Positions 19,203 to 29,873 of a DNA stretch of 64,000 nucleotides are shown here, piece after piece. The translations under genes were made by a program, and so were the position numbers. The stretch spans positions 1 to 64,000 of the forward strand of contig NZ_JABXKM010000340.1 in assembly GCF_017115025.1 (NCBI RefSeq), given 5' to 3'. This stretch comes from Nostoc sp. NOS(2021) (lineage in GTDB: Bacteria; Cyanobacteriota; Cyanobacteriia; Cyanobacteriales; Nostocaceae). The notes under the pieces are model-generated. The model made no database searches. It had not been told where the DNA came from and saw only the letters and a program-made list of their open reading frames with translations. How positions within the stretch are numbered: the stretch's first letter is position 1; each line of letters begins with the position of its first letter.

Positions 19203-21160
19203 TAATCTATCGCCTCGTAATCAGCCTGTGCGGTACTTTCTTCGTCAAAATCAAAGTTGAATTGTGGTATTAGTGTGCCATTCATTGGTGAGTCCATTTC
19301 TGGCGTTAAGAGACTAGCTGAAGCCTCCTCAATCTCATCACTTTGGCTGTTAGCTCGATTGTAAACATCAGCACCAATTGCCAGCAGGGTTTGTTGGAAG
19401 TTGTCTAAGCGCTGCTTAAATTCCACAGTGGAAATACTGGAGTCAATCATGGCAGCTTGGAGTTGTGAAACTTTTTCACTGGCCAAGGTTTTCATATGCT
19501 CGCCGATAAAGTTGCCATTATCCTTGATGGTGGATTCGTAACTGAACAACAGATTATCTGCTTGGTTTTTGAGTTCAACCAGTTCTTTACGTCTTCTATC
19601 TTCTTCGGCAAACAGTTCAGCCTCTTGGCGCATCCGTTCAACTTCGTTGTTACTCAAGCCACCTGTATTGGTAATCCGAACACTCTGTTCTCTACCTGTA
19701 CCTTTGTCTTGGGCAGAAACCTTCAGGATGCCGTTGACATCGATTTCAAAGGATACTTCAATTTGTGGCACACCACGGGGCGATGGGGGAATTCCTGCTA
19801 GCAGAAACTTGCCGAGACTCTTGTTATCTCGTGACATTGCCCGTTCACCTTGGAGGATGTGAATTTCCACCGAGGTTTGCCCATCAACTGCTGTGGAAAA
19901 AACTTGTGACCTACTCGTAGGAATTGTGGTATTGCGTTCAATGATTTTGGTGAACACTTCACCCAAGGTTTCAATTCCCAACGACAGAGGGGTGACATCC
20001 AATAGTAAGAGATTATCGACTTCGCCACCCAACACACCTGCTTGGATAGCCGCTCCCAATGCTACGGCTTCGTCAGGGTTGATAGAGCGATCGGGAGCTT
20101 TGCCGTTGAAAAACTTAATTAGCGCGTTTTGGACTGCGGGAATACGGGTAGAACCACCTACCAAAATAATCCGATCTATGGCTGGTGGTTTGAGATCCGC
20201 ATCTTTAAGTGCTTGGATCATTGGTTCGATGGTCGCTTCAATTAATTTCCCTGCAAGTTCTTCAAATTTAGAGCGGCTGAGTTCCATCTCCAGATGCTTT
20301 GGCCCGGTGTCATCAGCCGTGATAAACGGCAAGTTGATGGAGGTATTCACCATGCTGGAGAGTTCAATTTTTGCCTTTTCTGCTGCTTCGCGCAGGCGTT
20401 GCAGTGCCATCTTGTCTTGGGAAAGGTTGATTTTTTCCTCTTGCTGGAAGCGTTCCATCATCCAAAGCACGATCGCATTATCAAAGTCGTCTCCACCCAA
20501 GTGGTTGTTACCACAAGTTGCTTTAACTTCAAAAACGCCATCCCCAAGTTGCAAGATCGATACGTCGAAGGTACCGCCTCCTAAGTCGAATACTAAAATT
20601 AGCTGCTCTTGGTCTTGCTTTTCCAATCCGAAAGCTAAAGCCGCAGCTGTTGGTTCGTTGATGATTCGCAGGACTTCTAGTCCAGCAATCGTGCCAGCAT
20701 CTTTAGTTGCTTGTCTTTGGGCATCTGTGAAATATGCGGGTACCGTGATCACTGCCTGAGTGACTTCCTCACCCAAAAAGTTTTCCGCATCCTGCTTGAG
20801 CTTTTGCAGGATCATGGCGGATAGTTCTTGTGGCGTGTAATTTTTTGAGCGGATTTGGACATCAACGGTATCGTCTCGACCTTTGACACAGTTGTAGGGA
20901 ACGCGATCGCGTTCTACTTCAGTGTCTTCCCAACGCCGGCCGATGAATCGTTTAATACTGTAAATTGTGTTTTCGGCATTGGTTACGGCTTGGCGCTTTG
21001 CCAATTGACCAACCAAGCGATCGCCACTCTTCCCAAATCCCACAATACTTGGAGTAGTTCGTCCACCTTCAGAATTGGAGATCACAAGTGGTTGACCGCC
21101 CTCCAAAACTGCGACGCAACTGTTAGTAGTGCCTAAGTCGATCCCAATAACTTTTCCCAT
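19202..21160 (-). CDS. dnaK: Chaperone protein DnaK (Hsp70)
   Basis: A 652-residue Hsp70. The nucleotide-binding domain begins [20 protein letters not shown] and contains the signatures [14 protein letters not shown] and [13 protein letters not shown]. The substrate domain has the conserved [27 protein letters not shown] region, followed by the helical lid. It folds nascent and stress-denatured proteins together with GrpE (21392-22138) and DnaJ (17319-18449). The start follows the family norm. Cyanobacteria have several DnaK paralogues; the grpE-dnaK-dnaJ order suggests the housekeeping or stress form (DnaK2 type), which is inference. No CIRCE operator is visible upstream. Confidence 0.96.
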   Translation of the reverse strand: MGKVIGIDLGTTNSCVAVLEGGQPLVISNSEGGRTTPSIVGFGKSGDRLVGQLAKRQAVTNAENTIYSIKRFIGRRWEDTEVERDRVPYNCVKGRDDTVDVQIRSKNYTPQELSAMILQKLKQDAENFLGEEVTQAVITVPAYFTDAQRQATKDAGTIAGLEVLRIINEPTAAALAFGLEKQDQEQLILVFDLGGGTFDVSILQLGDGVFEVKATCGNNHLGGDDFDNAIVLWMMERFQQEEKINLSQDKMALQRLREAAEKAKIELSSMVNTSINLPFITADDTGPKHLEMELSRSKFEELAGKLIEATIEPMIQALKDADLKPPAIDRIILVGGSTRIPAVQNALIKFFNGKAPDRSINPDEAVALGAAIQAGVLGGEVDNLLLLDVTPLSLGIETLGEVFTKIIERNTTIPTSRSQVFSTAVDGQTSVEIHILQGERAMSRDNKSLGKFLLAGIPPSPRGVPQIEVSFEIDVNGILKVSAQDKGTGREQSVRITNTGGLSNNEVERMRQEAELFAEEDRRRKELVELKNQADNLLFSYESTIKDNGNFIGEHMKTLASEKVSQLQAAMIDSSISTVEFKQRLDNFQQTLLAIGADVYNRANSQSDEIEEASASLLTPEMDSPMNGTLIPQFNFDFDEESTAQADYEAID

Positions 21161-21391
21161 ATTCGCCAGTATTTTTACTGAGTCTTTCTGCTGTAATATA
21201 TCGCGGACTAACTTTTCTGCTGCTATGAACCAAGGCTAGCGGATAACGTCTGTGGAACCCCTGTTGCTGGTAGCAACGCCAGCAGTTGAAACACAGAAAG
21301 TTATCCAAAGCCTTGTGCAAGTTTTAGGTACGCGATGCTCGTCCTTGCTAGAACCCAGGCACTTTTGGTCAGCGAGGCGAGCGATTACAGC

Positions 21392-22138
21392 TTAACTGAA
21401 GGCTTGACTCGACTGATCTTCTGGTGCAGAAGGTGTATCTTCCTTGGGAGCAGCTACTTTGACCATTGCATGGCGCAGCACGCGATCGCCCAAGTAATAT
21501 CCGCGCACTAACTCTTCTAACACTGTTCCCTCAGGATGTTCATCCGTAGGTTCCCGCATTACTGCTTCGTGCAGGTTAGGATCAAATTCTTGACCTTCAG
21601 GACGCATTGGTGATACACCCAAGCGCTTCAGGCTATCTACTAATTGTTTGTAAACGCCTTGGTAACTTTTGTGCATGGTCATTTCGCCATCAGATTGCGG
21701 TTTGAGGTGCGATCGCGCTCGCTCAAAATTATCGACCACTGGCAACAATTCCAAAATCGTGTTCCGCTTCATCTGCACCTCTAGCTCTTCTTTTTCTTTG
21801 CTAGTGCGTTTCCGATAATTCTCAAAATCAGCGGCAATCCGCATATATTGAGTACTACGCTCTTCTAGTTGCGTTTTGAGGGACTCGATTTGTTGAGTCA
21901 GTTCTGCCAAAGCTGCCGTTTCCACTCCAGTTTTCTCGGTTGCCGCGACGCTATTTTCTGAATTGAGAGTAGCCGGATCTCCCGATGCATTTGTTTGGGC
22001 TGCCACTTGCTCTGTAACCTCGCTACCAGATTCATTGAAATTAATTTGGGCTGGGGAGTCACTCTTCATTGCTTGCTTTACCTCTGTTGGTTCACCCAAT
22101 TGCTGGCTTGTGTTGTTTATCTGTTTATTTTCATCCAT
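21392..22138 (-). CDS. grpE: Nucleotide exchange factor GrpE
   Basis: A 248-residue protein. Residues 1-75 are a polar, disordered N-terminal extension longer than in E. coli but usual for cyanobacteria. A long dimerising helix ([40 protein letters not shown]) follows. The C-terminal beta domain contains [20 protein letters not shown] and [21 protein letters not shown], the GrpE family signature. It releases ADP from DnaK. It is the first gene of the grpE-dnaK run, 231 bases upstream of dnaK. Confidence 0.95.
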   Translation of the reverse strand: MDENKQINNTSQQLGEPTEVKQAMKSDSPAQINFNESGSEVTEQVAAQTNASGDPATLNSENSVAATEKTGVETAALAELTQQIESLKTQLEERSTQYMRIAADFENYRKRTSKEKEELEVQMKRNTILELLPVVDNFERARSHLKPQSDGEMTMHKSYQGVYKQLVDSLKRLGVSPMRPEGQEFDPNLHEAVMREPTDEHPEGTVLEELVRGYYLGDRVLRHAMVKVAAPKEDTPSAPEDQSSQAFS

Positions 22139-22638
22139 TATTGTCTACTCATTCCAGATGCTATTTATGGCAGTCTATCTCCACAGCTTGCAACCGTCGT
22201 CATCCACGACTTGCCACTGAGGCCGATTTTGTTGCCGACAAGTTCCTGGAAGTGATGTAACCGTCCTCTTATTGTGGCAAATGGTGAACACGTTAGCCCA
22301 GACGCCACTAAGGCGGGAACCCGAACGAGTAGTGTACCTCTAGGAGTAAGTAATTTGGAAGAGTGGCGCTGAATGTGATTCGCCCCTCATCTGATTCATG
22401 AGTCAGTTTTTTAAGGAATTACTACTTAAAATTTAACCATTTATCAAATATTGTCATTCCTTCGGGAGTGCTGAGTCAGATGTTTTGAATCTTGACTTTT
22501 CACATCATGTGGAAAAACTAACGCCAAACCTAACCGCGGATTCGGGGAAAATTCAAAGCCTTTTCCCTACTAGAGAGAGGTTTTGCAGATCAGAGTGAAA
22601 AGTCAGGTTCTGAGTCCTGGGTTGTACCCTCTGACTGA
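22139..22638. other. grpE-pilB divergent intergenic region
   Basis: Divergent promoters for grpE (minus) and pilB (plus) must lie in the 900 bases between the genes. I see no CIRCE-like GTTAGCACTC repeat and no confident sigma-70 boxes. The mobile element at 22639 lies inside the pilB leader, 215 bases before its ATG. Confidence 0.4.
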
Positions 22639-22823
22639 AATGGCACGCTTGTAAAGCCCAAAGGCTTGTGTAGCCTCGTTAAGAGCCTCCAGGCTGGGAA
22701 CGTATTCAAAAGAGGGCTGCTGCCTCTGGTCAAGCTACTGGAGGCTCCGCCTCCCTGACTGGTTAAGAGCCTATAAGCTCTTAACCAGTCAGGGCAAGGG
22801 CTGTATCTTTTCTTAGTGCCATT
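22639..22823. mobile_element. ~186-bp inverted-repeat element (AATGGCAC family), copy 1
   Basis: Ends AATGGCAC / GTGCCATT. The interior contains AAGCCCAAAGGCTTGTGTAG and AGAGGGCTGCTGCCTCTGG, shared with copies at 45387 and 54836. Flanked by direct repeats: CCCTCTGACTGAAA ends the left flank and recurs right after the right end (22825-22838). Confidence 0.85.
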
Positions 22824-23037
22824 CCCCTCTGACTGAAAGTTTGTGGATTGAGCGAGTCAGAAATTTCTATTTTCTTCACTACTACTTCTTTTTGACTCAG
22901 CATTTAGCGAGAACTCTAAGCAGCCCAAGCCACCGCTCAGAAGTTGGGTGACTCAGGACTTTTTTGGAAAATGAGAATTCTGTCTCACAGTACGGGAATA
23001 CTTTAAGCAGAGGTTTCCCCAAATCAATTGCTCATTT

Positions 23038-25047
23038 ATGAACTCGTCAGCACACCGGCGCAGTACCGCTCTAACTACCAGAACAGAGTTTTCGCCCTTC
23101 GGCAACAAGCTAGTACTATCTGGCTATGTCAATACCGAACAGATGAGGCAGGCACTAATTGAAAGCCGTAAATCTGGCAGACCCCTAACGGAAGTACTAG
23201 AGTCAATCACTGGTCAACAACTATCGCCTGAGTTACTCAGGCAATATAAAAAACAGCAGCTATTTGAACTGAAAATACTATACGGAGTTGAATTCCTCGA
23301 TCCCGAAGTCAACTCCGTTGGTAACACGATGATGGGGAACCTGATTGAAACTCTCATCCCAGTGGATATCTGTCGTCGCCATCGTTTAGTACCACTGTCG
23401 AAACACGAAGACCAAACCCCGCCCTCAGTTTTAGTGGCGATGGTCGCTCCAGATAATCTAGAGGCTTCCGATGACCTGAACCGCATCTTGCGCCCCCAAG
23501 GCTTGGCATTGCAGCGGATGGTAATTACACAGGAAGACTACCAACAGCTAATCAACCAATATCTGGATGAAATGGCTGTTAAGCAAAAGCACCTGGAACA
23601 AGAAAAGTTTACAGATATTAATCAGGATTTAGAAAATCTCGGAAATCTCGATCTTTCGGATGCTCCTGAAGAAATGGAGGCTGATCTAGGGGCAGCGATG
23701 AAGGGTGCAGAGGATGCCCCAGTCATCAACCTAGTCAACAGAATCCTAGCTAAAGCCTTGCATGAGGGCGTTTCTGACATTCATATCGAACCGCAAGAAG
23801 AAAACTTACGCATTCGCTTTCGGAAGGATGGGATACTGGTCGAAGCTTTCCCTCCCCTACCGAAAAAAATCATCCCGGCGGTGACAGCCCGATTTAAAAT
23901 CATCTCCAATCTAGACATTGCTGAACGGCGTATACCCCAAGATGGACGCATCCGGCGGCTGTTTGAGGGACGTAAAGTAGATTTCCGCGTCAGCACCTTA
24001 CCCAGTCGTTACGGGGAAAAGGTGGTGCTACGGATTTTGGATAACTCCTCTACCCAACTGGGATTGAATAAGTTAATTACCGATCCTGAGACTTTACAAA
24101 TTGTCCAGGATATGGTAAGCCGTCCCTTTGGTTTAATTTTGGTGACTGGGCCAACTGGTTCTGGGAAAACAACCTCGCTCTATTCTGCATTATCAGAAAA
24201 GAATGATCCCGGTATTAATATCAGTACTGTGGAAGACCCAATTGAGTATAGCCTTCCAGGGATTACTCAAGTACAGGTGATTCGGGAAAAAGGGCTGGAT
24301 TTTGCTACCGCTCTGCGGGCTTTCTTGCGGCAAGATCCAGATGTGTTGCTGGTGGGTGAAACGCGGGATAAAGAAACGGCAAAAACAGCAATTGAGGCTG
24401 CCTTGACTGGTCACTTGGTATTAACTACTTTACATACCAATGATGCCCCAGGAGCGATCGCTCGTTTGGGAGAAATGGGTATTGAGCCATTCATGGTTTC
24501 TAGTTCCCTAATTGGCGTTTTAGCTCAACGTTTGGTACGGCGTGTATGTCCTGAATGTCGCATTCCCTACACTCCTACCGTCCAGGAATTGGCTCGTTAT
24601 GGTCTATCAGCTTCCTCAGATATCGAAGTCACCTTCTATAAGGCTAACACCTTGACATTAGATGCGATCGCAGAAGCCAAAACCAAAAATCAGCTTTGTC
24701 CACTGTGTAATGGCGTCGGCTACAAAGGGCGTTGTGGTGTTTATGAAGTCATGCGAGTCACCGAAAACCTGCAAACTCTCATCAATGAAGATGCACCCAC
24801 GGAACGTATCAAGGAAGTGGCAATAGAAGAGGGCATGAAAACCTTGCTGTCTTACAGTTTGGACTTAGTGCGCCAAGGTTCTACCACCCTAGAAGAAGTA
24901 GAACGAGTGACGTTTACTGATACTGGTTTGGAAGCCGAGTTGAAAGCCAAACGCAAGACTGGTCTTACCTGCCTGACTTGCGATGCCACATTGAAACCAG
25001 AATGGCTGGATTGTCCCTACTGTATGACATCTCGGTTTCAAAAGTAG
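23038..25047 (+). CDS. pilB: Type IV pilus assembly ATPase PilB
   Basis: A 669-residue GspE/PulE-family ATPase that powers pilus extension at the inner membrane. An N-terminal MshEN-type region (~40-190) is followed by the secretion ATPase core: Walker A GPTGSGKTTSLYSAL near residue 370, Asp box, Walker B RQDPDVLLVGETRD and His box LTTLHTND. A tetracysteine zinc site (CPEC...CPLC) follows. The extra C-terminal zinc ribbon (CLTCDATLKPEWLDCPYC) is a feature I associate with cyanobacterial PilB. It heads a pilB-pilT-pilC cluster used for motility and, in filamentous cyanobacteria, hormogonium gliding. Confidence 0.93.
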   Translation: MNSSAHRRSTALTTRTEFSPFGNKLVLSGYVNTEQMRQALIESRKSGRPLTEVLESITGQQLSPELLRQYKKQQLFELKILYGVEFLDPEVNSVGNTMMGNLIETLIPVDICRRHRLVPLSKHEDQTPPSVLVAMVAPDNLEASDDLNRILRPQGLALQRMVITQEDYQQLINQYLDEMAVKQKHLEQEKFTDINQDLENLGNLDLSDAPEEMEADLGAAMKGAEDAPVINLVNRILAKALHEGVSDIHIEPQEENLRIRFRKDGILVEAFPPLPKKIIPAVTARFKIISNLDIAERRIPQDGRIRRLFEGRKVDFRVSTLPSRYGEKVVLRILDNSSTQLGLNKLITDPETLQIVQDMVSRPFGLILVTGPTGSGKTTSLYSALSEKNDPGINISTVEDPIEYSLPGITQVQVIREKGLDFATALRAFLRQDPDVLLVGETRDKETAKTAIEAALTGHLVLTTLHTNDAPGAIARLGEMGIEPFMVSSSLIGVLAQRLVRRVCPECRIPYTPTVQELARYGLSASSDIEVTFYKANTLTLDAIAEAKTKNQLCPLCNGVGYKGRCGVYEVMRVTENLQTLINEDAPTERIKEVAIEEGMKTLLSYSLDLVRQGSTTLEEVERVTFTDTGLEAELKAKRKTGLTCLTCDATLKPEWLDCPYCMTSRFQK

Positions 25048-25080
25048 TCATTGGTCATTGATCATTAGTCATTAGTCGAT
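25046..25080. repeat. Heptameric short tandem repeat (AGTCATT type x5)
   Basis: AGTCATT GGTCATT GATCATT AGTCATT AGTCGAT, starting inside the pilB stop codon. The oppositely oriented ACAAATGACAAATGACAAA at 25097-25116 could pair with it in the pilB-pilT spacer transcript. Confidence 0.8.
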
Positions 25081-25148
25081 GCTTAGTAACTTTAAACAAA
25101 TGACAAATGACAAAGAACAAATAACAAACATTAAAAGGAAGCAGAACT

Positions 25149-26276
25149 ATGGAAATGATGATTGAAGACCTGATGGAGCAGTTGATTGAAATGGGTGGCT
25201 CGGATTTGCATTTATCCGCAGGTTTGCCTCCCTACTTCCGCATCAGTGGCAAACTCACCCCCATAGGTGAGCATGTAATGACAGCTGATCAATGTCAAAG
25301 GCTGATTTTTAGTATGCTCAACAATACCCAGCGTAAAACCTTGGAGCAGAACTGGGAGTTGGATTGTTCCTATGGTGTTAAGGGTTTGGCTCGTTTCCGG
25401 GTCAATGTCTATAAAGAACGTGGTTCTTATGCTGCTTGCTTACGGGCATTAAGTTCTAAAATTCCTAACTTTGAAAAATTAGGTTTGCCAGATATCGTGC
25501 GGGAAATGACAGATAAGCCCAGAGGGCTAATTCTGGTGACAGGCCCCACAGGTTCAGGCAAGACAACTACCCTAGCGGCAATGATTGACTTGATTAACCG
25601 CACCAAGGCAGAGCATATTTTGACGGTGGAAGACCCGATTGAATTTGTCTACGAACCAATTAAAAGCTTGGTTCACCAACGGCAACTAGGGGAAGATACT
25701 AAGAGCTTTGCTAATGCCTTGAAAGCAGCTTTGCGGGAAGATCCAGATATTGTTCTGGTGGGGGAAATGCGCGATTTGGAAACGATTTCTTTGGCAATTT
25801 CCGCCGCAGAAACAGGACATTTGGTATTTGGCACGCTACACACCAGTTCCGCTGCACAGACAGTTGACCGGATTATTGACGTTTTCCCCCATGAAAGACA
25901 AACCCAAGTGCGGGTGCAATTGTCTAACTCCTTAGTGGCAGTATTTAGCCAAACCTTGGTGTCCAAGAAAAGCCCTAAACCCGGTGAATATGGTCGGGTG
26001 ATGGCTCAAGAAATTCTAATTGTCACTCCCGCTATTTCCAACTTGATTCGAGAAGGCAAAACAGCTCAAATTTACTCAGCTATTCAAACTGGCGGCAAAT
26101 TGGGAATGCAAACTCTGGAGAAGGTTTTAGCCGATATGTACAAAGCAGGAACGATCTCCTTTGAAGCGGCTATGTCTAAGACTTCCAAGCCAGATGAAAT
26201 CCAACGTCTCATCGGTACTTCTGTACCACCCCAGGCAGCAGGTGCAAAACCCGGTGCGGCTGCCAAAGCGCATTAA
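25149..26276 (+). CDS. pilT: Twitching motility/pilus retraction ATPase PilT
   Basis: A 375-residue secretion ATPase that depolymerises type IV pili. Walker A is GPTGSGKTTTLAAMID, the Asp box and Walker B are TVEDPIEF and REDPDIVLVGEMRD, and the His box is FGTLHTSSA. The PilT-specific segment AISNLIREGKTAQIYSAIQ corresponds to the family's AIRNLIRE motif, with Ser in place of its Arg. The C-terminus is Ala/Gly-rich and probably flexible. A strong ribosome binding site (AAGGAAG) precedes the ATG, which lies 101 bases after pilB. Confidence 0.94.
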   Translation: MEMMIEDLMEQLIEMGGSDLHLSAGLPPYFRISGKLTPIGEHVMTADQCQRLIFSMLNNTQRKTLEQNWELDCSYGVKGLARFRVNVYKERGSYAACLRALSSKIPNFEKLGLPDIVREMTDKPRGLILVTGPTGSGKTTTLAAMIDLINRTKAEHILTVEDPIEFVYEPIKSLVHQRQLGEDTKSFANALKAALREDPDIVLVGEMRDLETISLAISAAETGHLVFGTLHTSSAAQTVDRIIDVFPHERQTQVRVQLSNSLVAVFSQTLVSKKSPKPGEYGRVMAQEILIVTPAISNLIREGKTAQIYSAIQTGGKLGMQTLEKVLADMYKAGTISFEAAMSKTSKPDEIQRLIGTSVPPQAAGAKPGAAAKAH

Positions 26277-26410
26277 AGAAACTGGGGGGAAATCAATTCA
26301 AAATTCAAAATGACGCTCGCGGACTCGCTAACGCTGCGCTAACAAAATTAAAGAACTTCTGTCTCCTGCCTCTTGCCTCTTCTTTCCCAATGCCCATTTT
26401 GAATTAATTT

Positions 26411-27637
26411 ATGCCAAACTACGTTGCCCGTGTTCGCGATTCTCAAGGAAAATCCCGAACAGAAAAAGTTGTTGCCGAATCCTTGGTACAAGCTCGTACT
26501 AATCTCAGAGATCAAGGTTTTGTAGTCCAAGAACTCAAACAATCTCAAGGATTTCAACTAGATGTTGCCATAAAAAAATTCCAGAATTCCTTAGTTAAGG
26601 TTTCTGTGAAAGATAAAGCCGTTTTTTCCCGTCAATTTGCCGTTTTGATGAATGCGGGAGTTGCGATCGTTAGAAGTCTGGGGGTACTTTCTGAACAGTG
26701 TAGTAATCCTAAACTGAAACAAGCTCTTATAGAGATTAGCATCGATGTTCAAAGCGGAATGAATCTTTCAGAGTCAATGCGGAAGCATCCTGACTGCTTT
26801 GATGGATTATATGTGAGTATGATTCAAGCTGGCGAAGTTGGTGGTGTTCTAGACGAAGTATTGAATCGTTTAGCCAAGTTGTTAGAAGATGTTGCCCGCT
26901 TACAAAACCAAATTAAATCAGCATTGTCTTATCCAGTGGTCGTGGGTTTTATCGCAGTTGCTATCTTTCTCGGCATGACCATTTTTCTTATTCCCATTTT
27001 TGCCACGATTTTTGAACAAATTGGAATTACATTACCACCTCTAACGCAATTCTTGATGGATGCTAGTAAATTTTTGAGAAGTCCGAAGGCTGTCATCCTT
27101 CTCTTTATTATTGTCGGACTTAAATTTGCCTATGGACAATTCGGTAAAACTCCTGGTGGTCGCCTAACAATTGATCGTCTTTCCCTGAAGGTGCCGTTGT
27201 TTGGCGACTTAATTCAAAAATCTTCGGTCGCCCGCTTTAGCAGAACTTTTGGTTCTTTGACTCGTTCAGGTGTGCCAATTTTAACTTGCTTAGAAATTGT
27301 CCGAGATACATCAGGAAACCAAGTGATTGCCAATGCCATAGATGCAGCCCGCCTTGAGATTCAACAAGGAGGTATGATTAGCATTGCTTTACAACAAAGT
27401 GAAAGCGTTTTTCCGGCTATGGCAATTCAGATGATTAGTATCGGAGAAGAAACTGGAGAATTAGATGCAATGTTGATGAAAGTTGCTGATTTCTATGAAG
27501 ATGAAGTCGAGCAGGCAGTAAAAGCAATGACCAGTATTTTGGAACCAGTGATGATTGTAGTTTTGGGGGGAATGGTTGGAACCATTTTGCTAGCGATGTA
27601 TCTACCTATGTTTAAGGTATTTGAAACGTTGGGATAG
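26411..27637 (+). CDS. pilC: Type IV pilus inner-membrane platform protein PilC
   Basis: A 408-residue polytopic membrane protein with two T2SSF domains. The N-terminal cytoplasmic part contains FSRQFAVLMNAGVAIVRSL. Membrane segments are visible at about residues 176-200 (VVGFIAVAIFLGMTIFLIPI) and 375-400 (VMIVVLGGMVGTILLAMYLP). The second domain carries RFSRTFGSLTRSGVPILTCL and ISIGEETGELDAML. It couples PilB and PilT to the pilus fibre. It is the third gene of the cluster, 134 bases after pilT. Confidence 0.93.
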   Translation: MPNYVARVRDSQGKSRTEKVVAESLVQARTNLRDQGFVVQELKQSQGFQLDVAIKKFQNSLVKVSVKDKAVFSRQFAVLMNAGVAIVRSLGVLSEQCSNPKLKQALIEISIDVQSGMNLSESMRKHPDCFDGLYVSMIQAGEVGGVLDEVLNRLAKLLEDVARLQNQIKSALSYPVVVGFIAVAIFLGMTIFLIPIFATIFEQIGITLPPLTQFLMDASKFLRSPKAVILLFIIVGLKFAYGQFGKTPGGRLTIDRLSLKVPLFGDLIQKSSVARFSRTFGSLTRSGVPILTCLEIVRDTSGNQVIANAIDAARLEIQQGGMISIALQQSESVFPAMAIQMISIGEETGELDAMLMKVADFYEDEVEQAVKAMTSILEPVMIVVLGGMVGTILLAMYLPMFKVFETLG

Positions 27638-27648
27638 AAGATTAAAAG

Positions 27649-27669
27649 TTAGGAGTTAGGAGTTAGGAG
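27649..27669. repeat. Heptameric short tandem repeat (TTAGGAG x3)
   Basis: Three perfect TTAGGAG units after pilC. The complementary AACTCCT array occurs at 28397. Confidence 0.8.
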
Positions 27670-27750
27670 TTAAAACTTGTATTTCTAACTTCTAACTTCT
27701 AAAGTTTATTCTTAACTTATCACTTCTAACTACTCACTATTTAATAAATT

Positions 27751-28311
27751 ATGACTGTGCAAAAATCTCAGTACGAAGCGAGTTTGGCAGAGTACAGCAG
27801 TCATCTAGCTGCGATCGCCTTACTAAAGCAATATCGGCCATACTTGGAGATGATTCCCAGTTTGCGCCGTCCAGATGAAAGTGTGATCACGATTCCCTTG
27901 CCAATTGTCCGTCTTCGCAACACTGCTACAACAGCCCCACAAACGATTTGCTTACCCTGTGATGTGGCAATTTTGATGTGCGATCCTGAGTGGAAAGTCA
28001 AAACTGAAGCCGAAATTTTAGTCTTTATTCATCGCGCTCACGAAGACTTTTCTGATTTGTTAGGACGTTGGCGACAAACCCAAGTTTGGCTGGACAATGA
28101 TTATGAGTGGTTGATGCCTCTCCGCCACAGTCATATTTTGAGTGAGGGTTCTAATATCATATATCCTCTGTTTGTCGTTTTTAGTGATACTTTAGAACGC
28201 ATCCAAAGAGGTTTAGTGGGAGCCGAACTTCCATTTATTCTGCAAACACCAGATTCGCTGTTTGAGGAGAATTTCACAGATATTTTCTCTCCACAAATTC
28301 CACCAGATTAG
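27751..28311 (+). CDS. Conserved hypothetical protein downstream of pilC
   Basis: A 186-residue soluble protein I do not recognise. It has mixed alpha/beta character, no signal peptide and no membrane segment. Recurrent features are TICLPCDVAILMCDPEWKVK, a Trp-rich stretch (LGRWRQTQVWLDNDYEWLM), and a hydrophobic IIYPLFVVFSDTLERIQ helix near the end. It follows pilC by 113 bases in the same direction, but the spacer contains an STRR array, so cotranscription is uncertain. The start is an ATG with no strong ribosome binding site. Confidence 0.6.
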   Translation: MTVQKSQYEASLAEYSSHLAAIALLKQYRPYLEMIPSLRRPDESVITIPLPIVRLRNTATTAPQTICLPCDVAILMCDPEWKVKTEAEILVFIHRAHEDFSDLLGRWRQTQVWLDNDYEWLMPLRHSHILSEGSNIIYPLFVVFSDTLERIQRGLVGAELPFILQTPDSLFEENFTDIFSPQIPPD

Positions 28312-28396
28312 AAAAAGTTAGGAGTTAAAAGTAAGGAGTTAAGAGTTTTAAATTGCCAATTTTCAACAAAGCCAGAGATTTTTAAGTCTCAAGTTT

Positions 28397-28424
28397 AACT
28401 CCTAACTCCTAACTCCCCACTCCT
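28397..28424. repeat. Heptameric short tandem repeat (AACTCCT x4)
   Basis: AACTCCT AACTCCT AACTCCC CACTCCT, complementary to the arrays at 27649 and ~28318. It lies at the 3' ends of two convergent genes. Confidence 0.8.
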
Positions 28425-28429
28425 ACCTA

Positions 28430-29458
28430 TTACCTGACAAATTGGGGCATAATTTCAGCAGCAGTGAATATTCCATAAATGCCGCGTTGGTGCAATTGTT
28501 TACCAGCTTTGAGATAGCCAAAGGCAGGGCCGCAGACATTGGCTGCCATGCTGGTTTCATCTCCCAGAGTAAAGGTATGGGTAGAAATCTTGCCTTCAAA
28601 AGTGCGCCCTGTTACCTTAACGTTGGTACTGAGGGGCTTTTTGGGATTGCGAGTATCAACTACACCACCAACAGTAACGCGATCGCGATCGCAAATTCCC
28701 GCTACTTCTAGCATCACATCATCAGCGTGTTCCATATTCGTCAAGGTAAGCACGCCATTAGTTTTATCTAGTAGTGCTTCTACTTCCGCGTCAGTCATCG
28801 CCCTGGCAGTTTCCACTGTATAACCAGGCATATGACCAATGTCTTCTCGAACGGTGGCACGGTAAGCTTCCCAGTTAGCAATTCCCACCCCGAAGGTGAT
28901 TTCGACTTGATGAATTTCGGCGTAGCTTTGGGCGGCTAATGCGGCGGCGGCGGTTAACAATCCCGGTGTTGCACCACAGCCTGTCATGTAGGTAATCCCG
29001 GCTGCTTCTAGTTCTTCTTTCATCGCCAGTAGTTGTTCTACAGCAGTGGTGCGCTTAATCGCATCCACTAGCACCCCACGCCAACCAGATTTAATAAACT
29101 CCTTGGCTACAGTGGGAATAAAGTCATTTGGCAAGTTGGGTAAAGCCAGAAAATACCCATCCACAGGTTGAGCTATTTCGATTAAATCCTGAATACTTTG
29201 ATTTGTTAACGTACCAACTGGCTCTAAATGACCTAGCGAACCTTGGGACTGGTAGGTTGCAATGGATTCTTGAGTATTTAAACCTTCAGCAGCGTAAGCG
29301 TAGCCTTTTTGATCTGCTGCTGCGACTAAAATCATTTCCCGTTTGCCAGCAAGTAGCTTGGCGGCGGCTTGTCCTAGTCCGCCAAAACCTAGTACTCCCA
29401 CGCGGATAGCTGGCGAAATATTTAGAGAATTTTTGACTTTTTCGGAATTCATAGTCAA
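28430..29458 (-). CDS. Saccharopine dehydrogenase-like oxidoreductase
   Basis: A 342-residue protein with an N-terminal Rossmann fold ([19 protein letters not shown], residues ~18-36) and a saccharopine dehydrogenase / homoserine dehydrogenase-like C-terminal part ([39 protein letters not shown]). The nucleotide is NAD(P); the substrate is unknown. A decayed duplicate of its 5' end lies at 30459-30609. The start codon could be ATG 29458 or 29452; the duplicate begins MNTEQ, which matches MNSEK at 29452. Confidence 0.75.
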   Translation of the reverse strand: MTMNSEKVKNSLNISPAIRVGVLGFGGLGQAAAKLLAGKREMILVAAADQKGYAYAAEGLNTQESIATYQSQGSLGHLEPVGTLTNQSIQDLIEIAQPVDGYFLALPNLPNDFIPTVAKEFIKSGWRGVLVDAIKRTTAVEQLLAMKEELEAAGITYMTGCGATPGLLTAAAALAAQSYAEIHQVEITFGVGIANWEAYRATVREDIGHMPGYTVETARAMTDAEVEALLDKTNGVLTLTNMEHADDVMLEVAGICDRDRVTVGGVVDTRNPKKPLSTNVKVTGRTFEGKISTHTFTLGDETSMAANVCGPAFGYLKAGKQLHQRGIYGIFTAAEIMPQFVR

Positions 29459-29675
29459 TTAGTTAAGTTGAATTAAAAGCCTTTAGCATTCGGCATCTCA
29501 GCCTCCAGCTTGGGACTGGTGGCTGATGGCTGATAGCTCAAAGCTATAGAGGTTAATTATGATTCATTATCTTGGGTTTTTTGGCTGACTGATGTTTTTT
29601 TTATGTAAGCTACTTGGACAGGATCAAAAATTAATTTTCATCAAACACTTGCTAGGATAGTCAATAGGTGAAGAA

Positions 29676-29873
29676 ATGTTCAGAATGCCTACTGCTGCCC
29701 AGCTAGAGAGTCTATACCGCATCGCCTATCAACTTACGTATGTTATGCTTCAGCCCATACATCTTGTTTGTGTTGATAATCGCACTTGCAATGTATATTT
29801 ATTAGCTGGCTATAGCGAAGAACTGGAGTTTCAAATTCTACCCAACGGGGAGTTTGCTGATGAGCCACGTTAA
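29676..29873 (+). CDS. DUF6888-like small protein
   Basis: A 65-residue protein with a ribosome binding site GGTGAAG before the ATG. The pattern AYQLTYVMLQPIHLVCVDNR, followed by VYLLAGYSEELEFQILPNGEF, fits my recollection of the cyanobacterial DUF6888 family. It overlaps the next gene by 14 bases, in the usual DUF6888-DUF6887 order. Function unknown; paired small genes of this kind may be a toxin-antitoxin-like unit, which is speculation. Confidence 0.65.
   Translation: MFRMPTAAQLESLYRIAYQLTYVMLQPIHLVCVDNRTCNVYLLAGYSEELEFQILPNGEFADEPR

Noticed and set aside
19893-20759. 288-codon plus-strand open frame
   Set aside because: It is the antisense shadow of dnaK, which is unmistakable on the minus strand.
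22139-23037. CIRCE or other heat-shock operator upstream of grpE
   Set aside because: No GTTAGCACTC-like inverted repeat could be found in the spacer.
27649-28424. CRISPR array
   Set aside because: The repeats are contiguous heptamers without spacers, i.e. STRRs; no cas gene is present.
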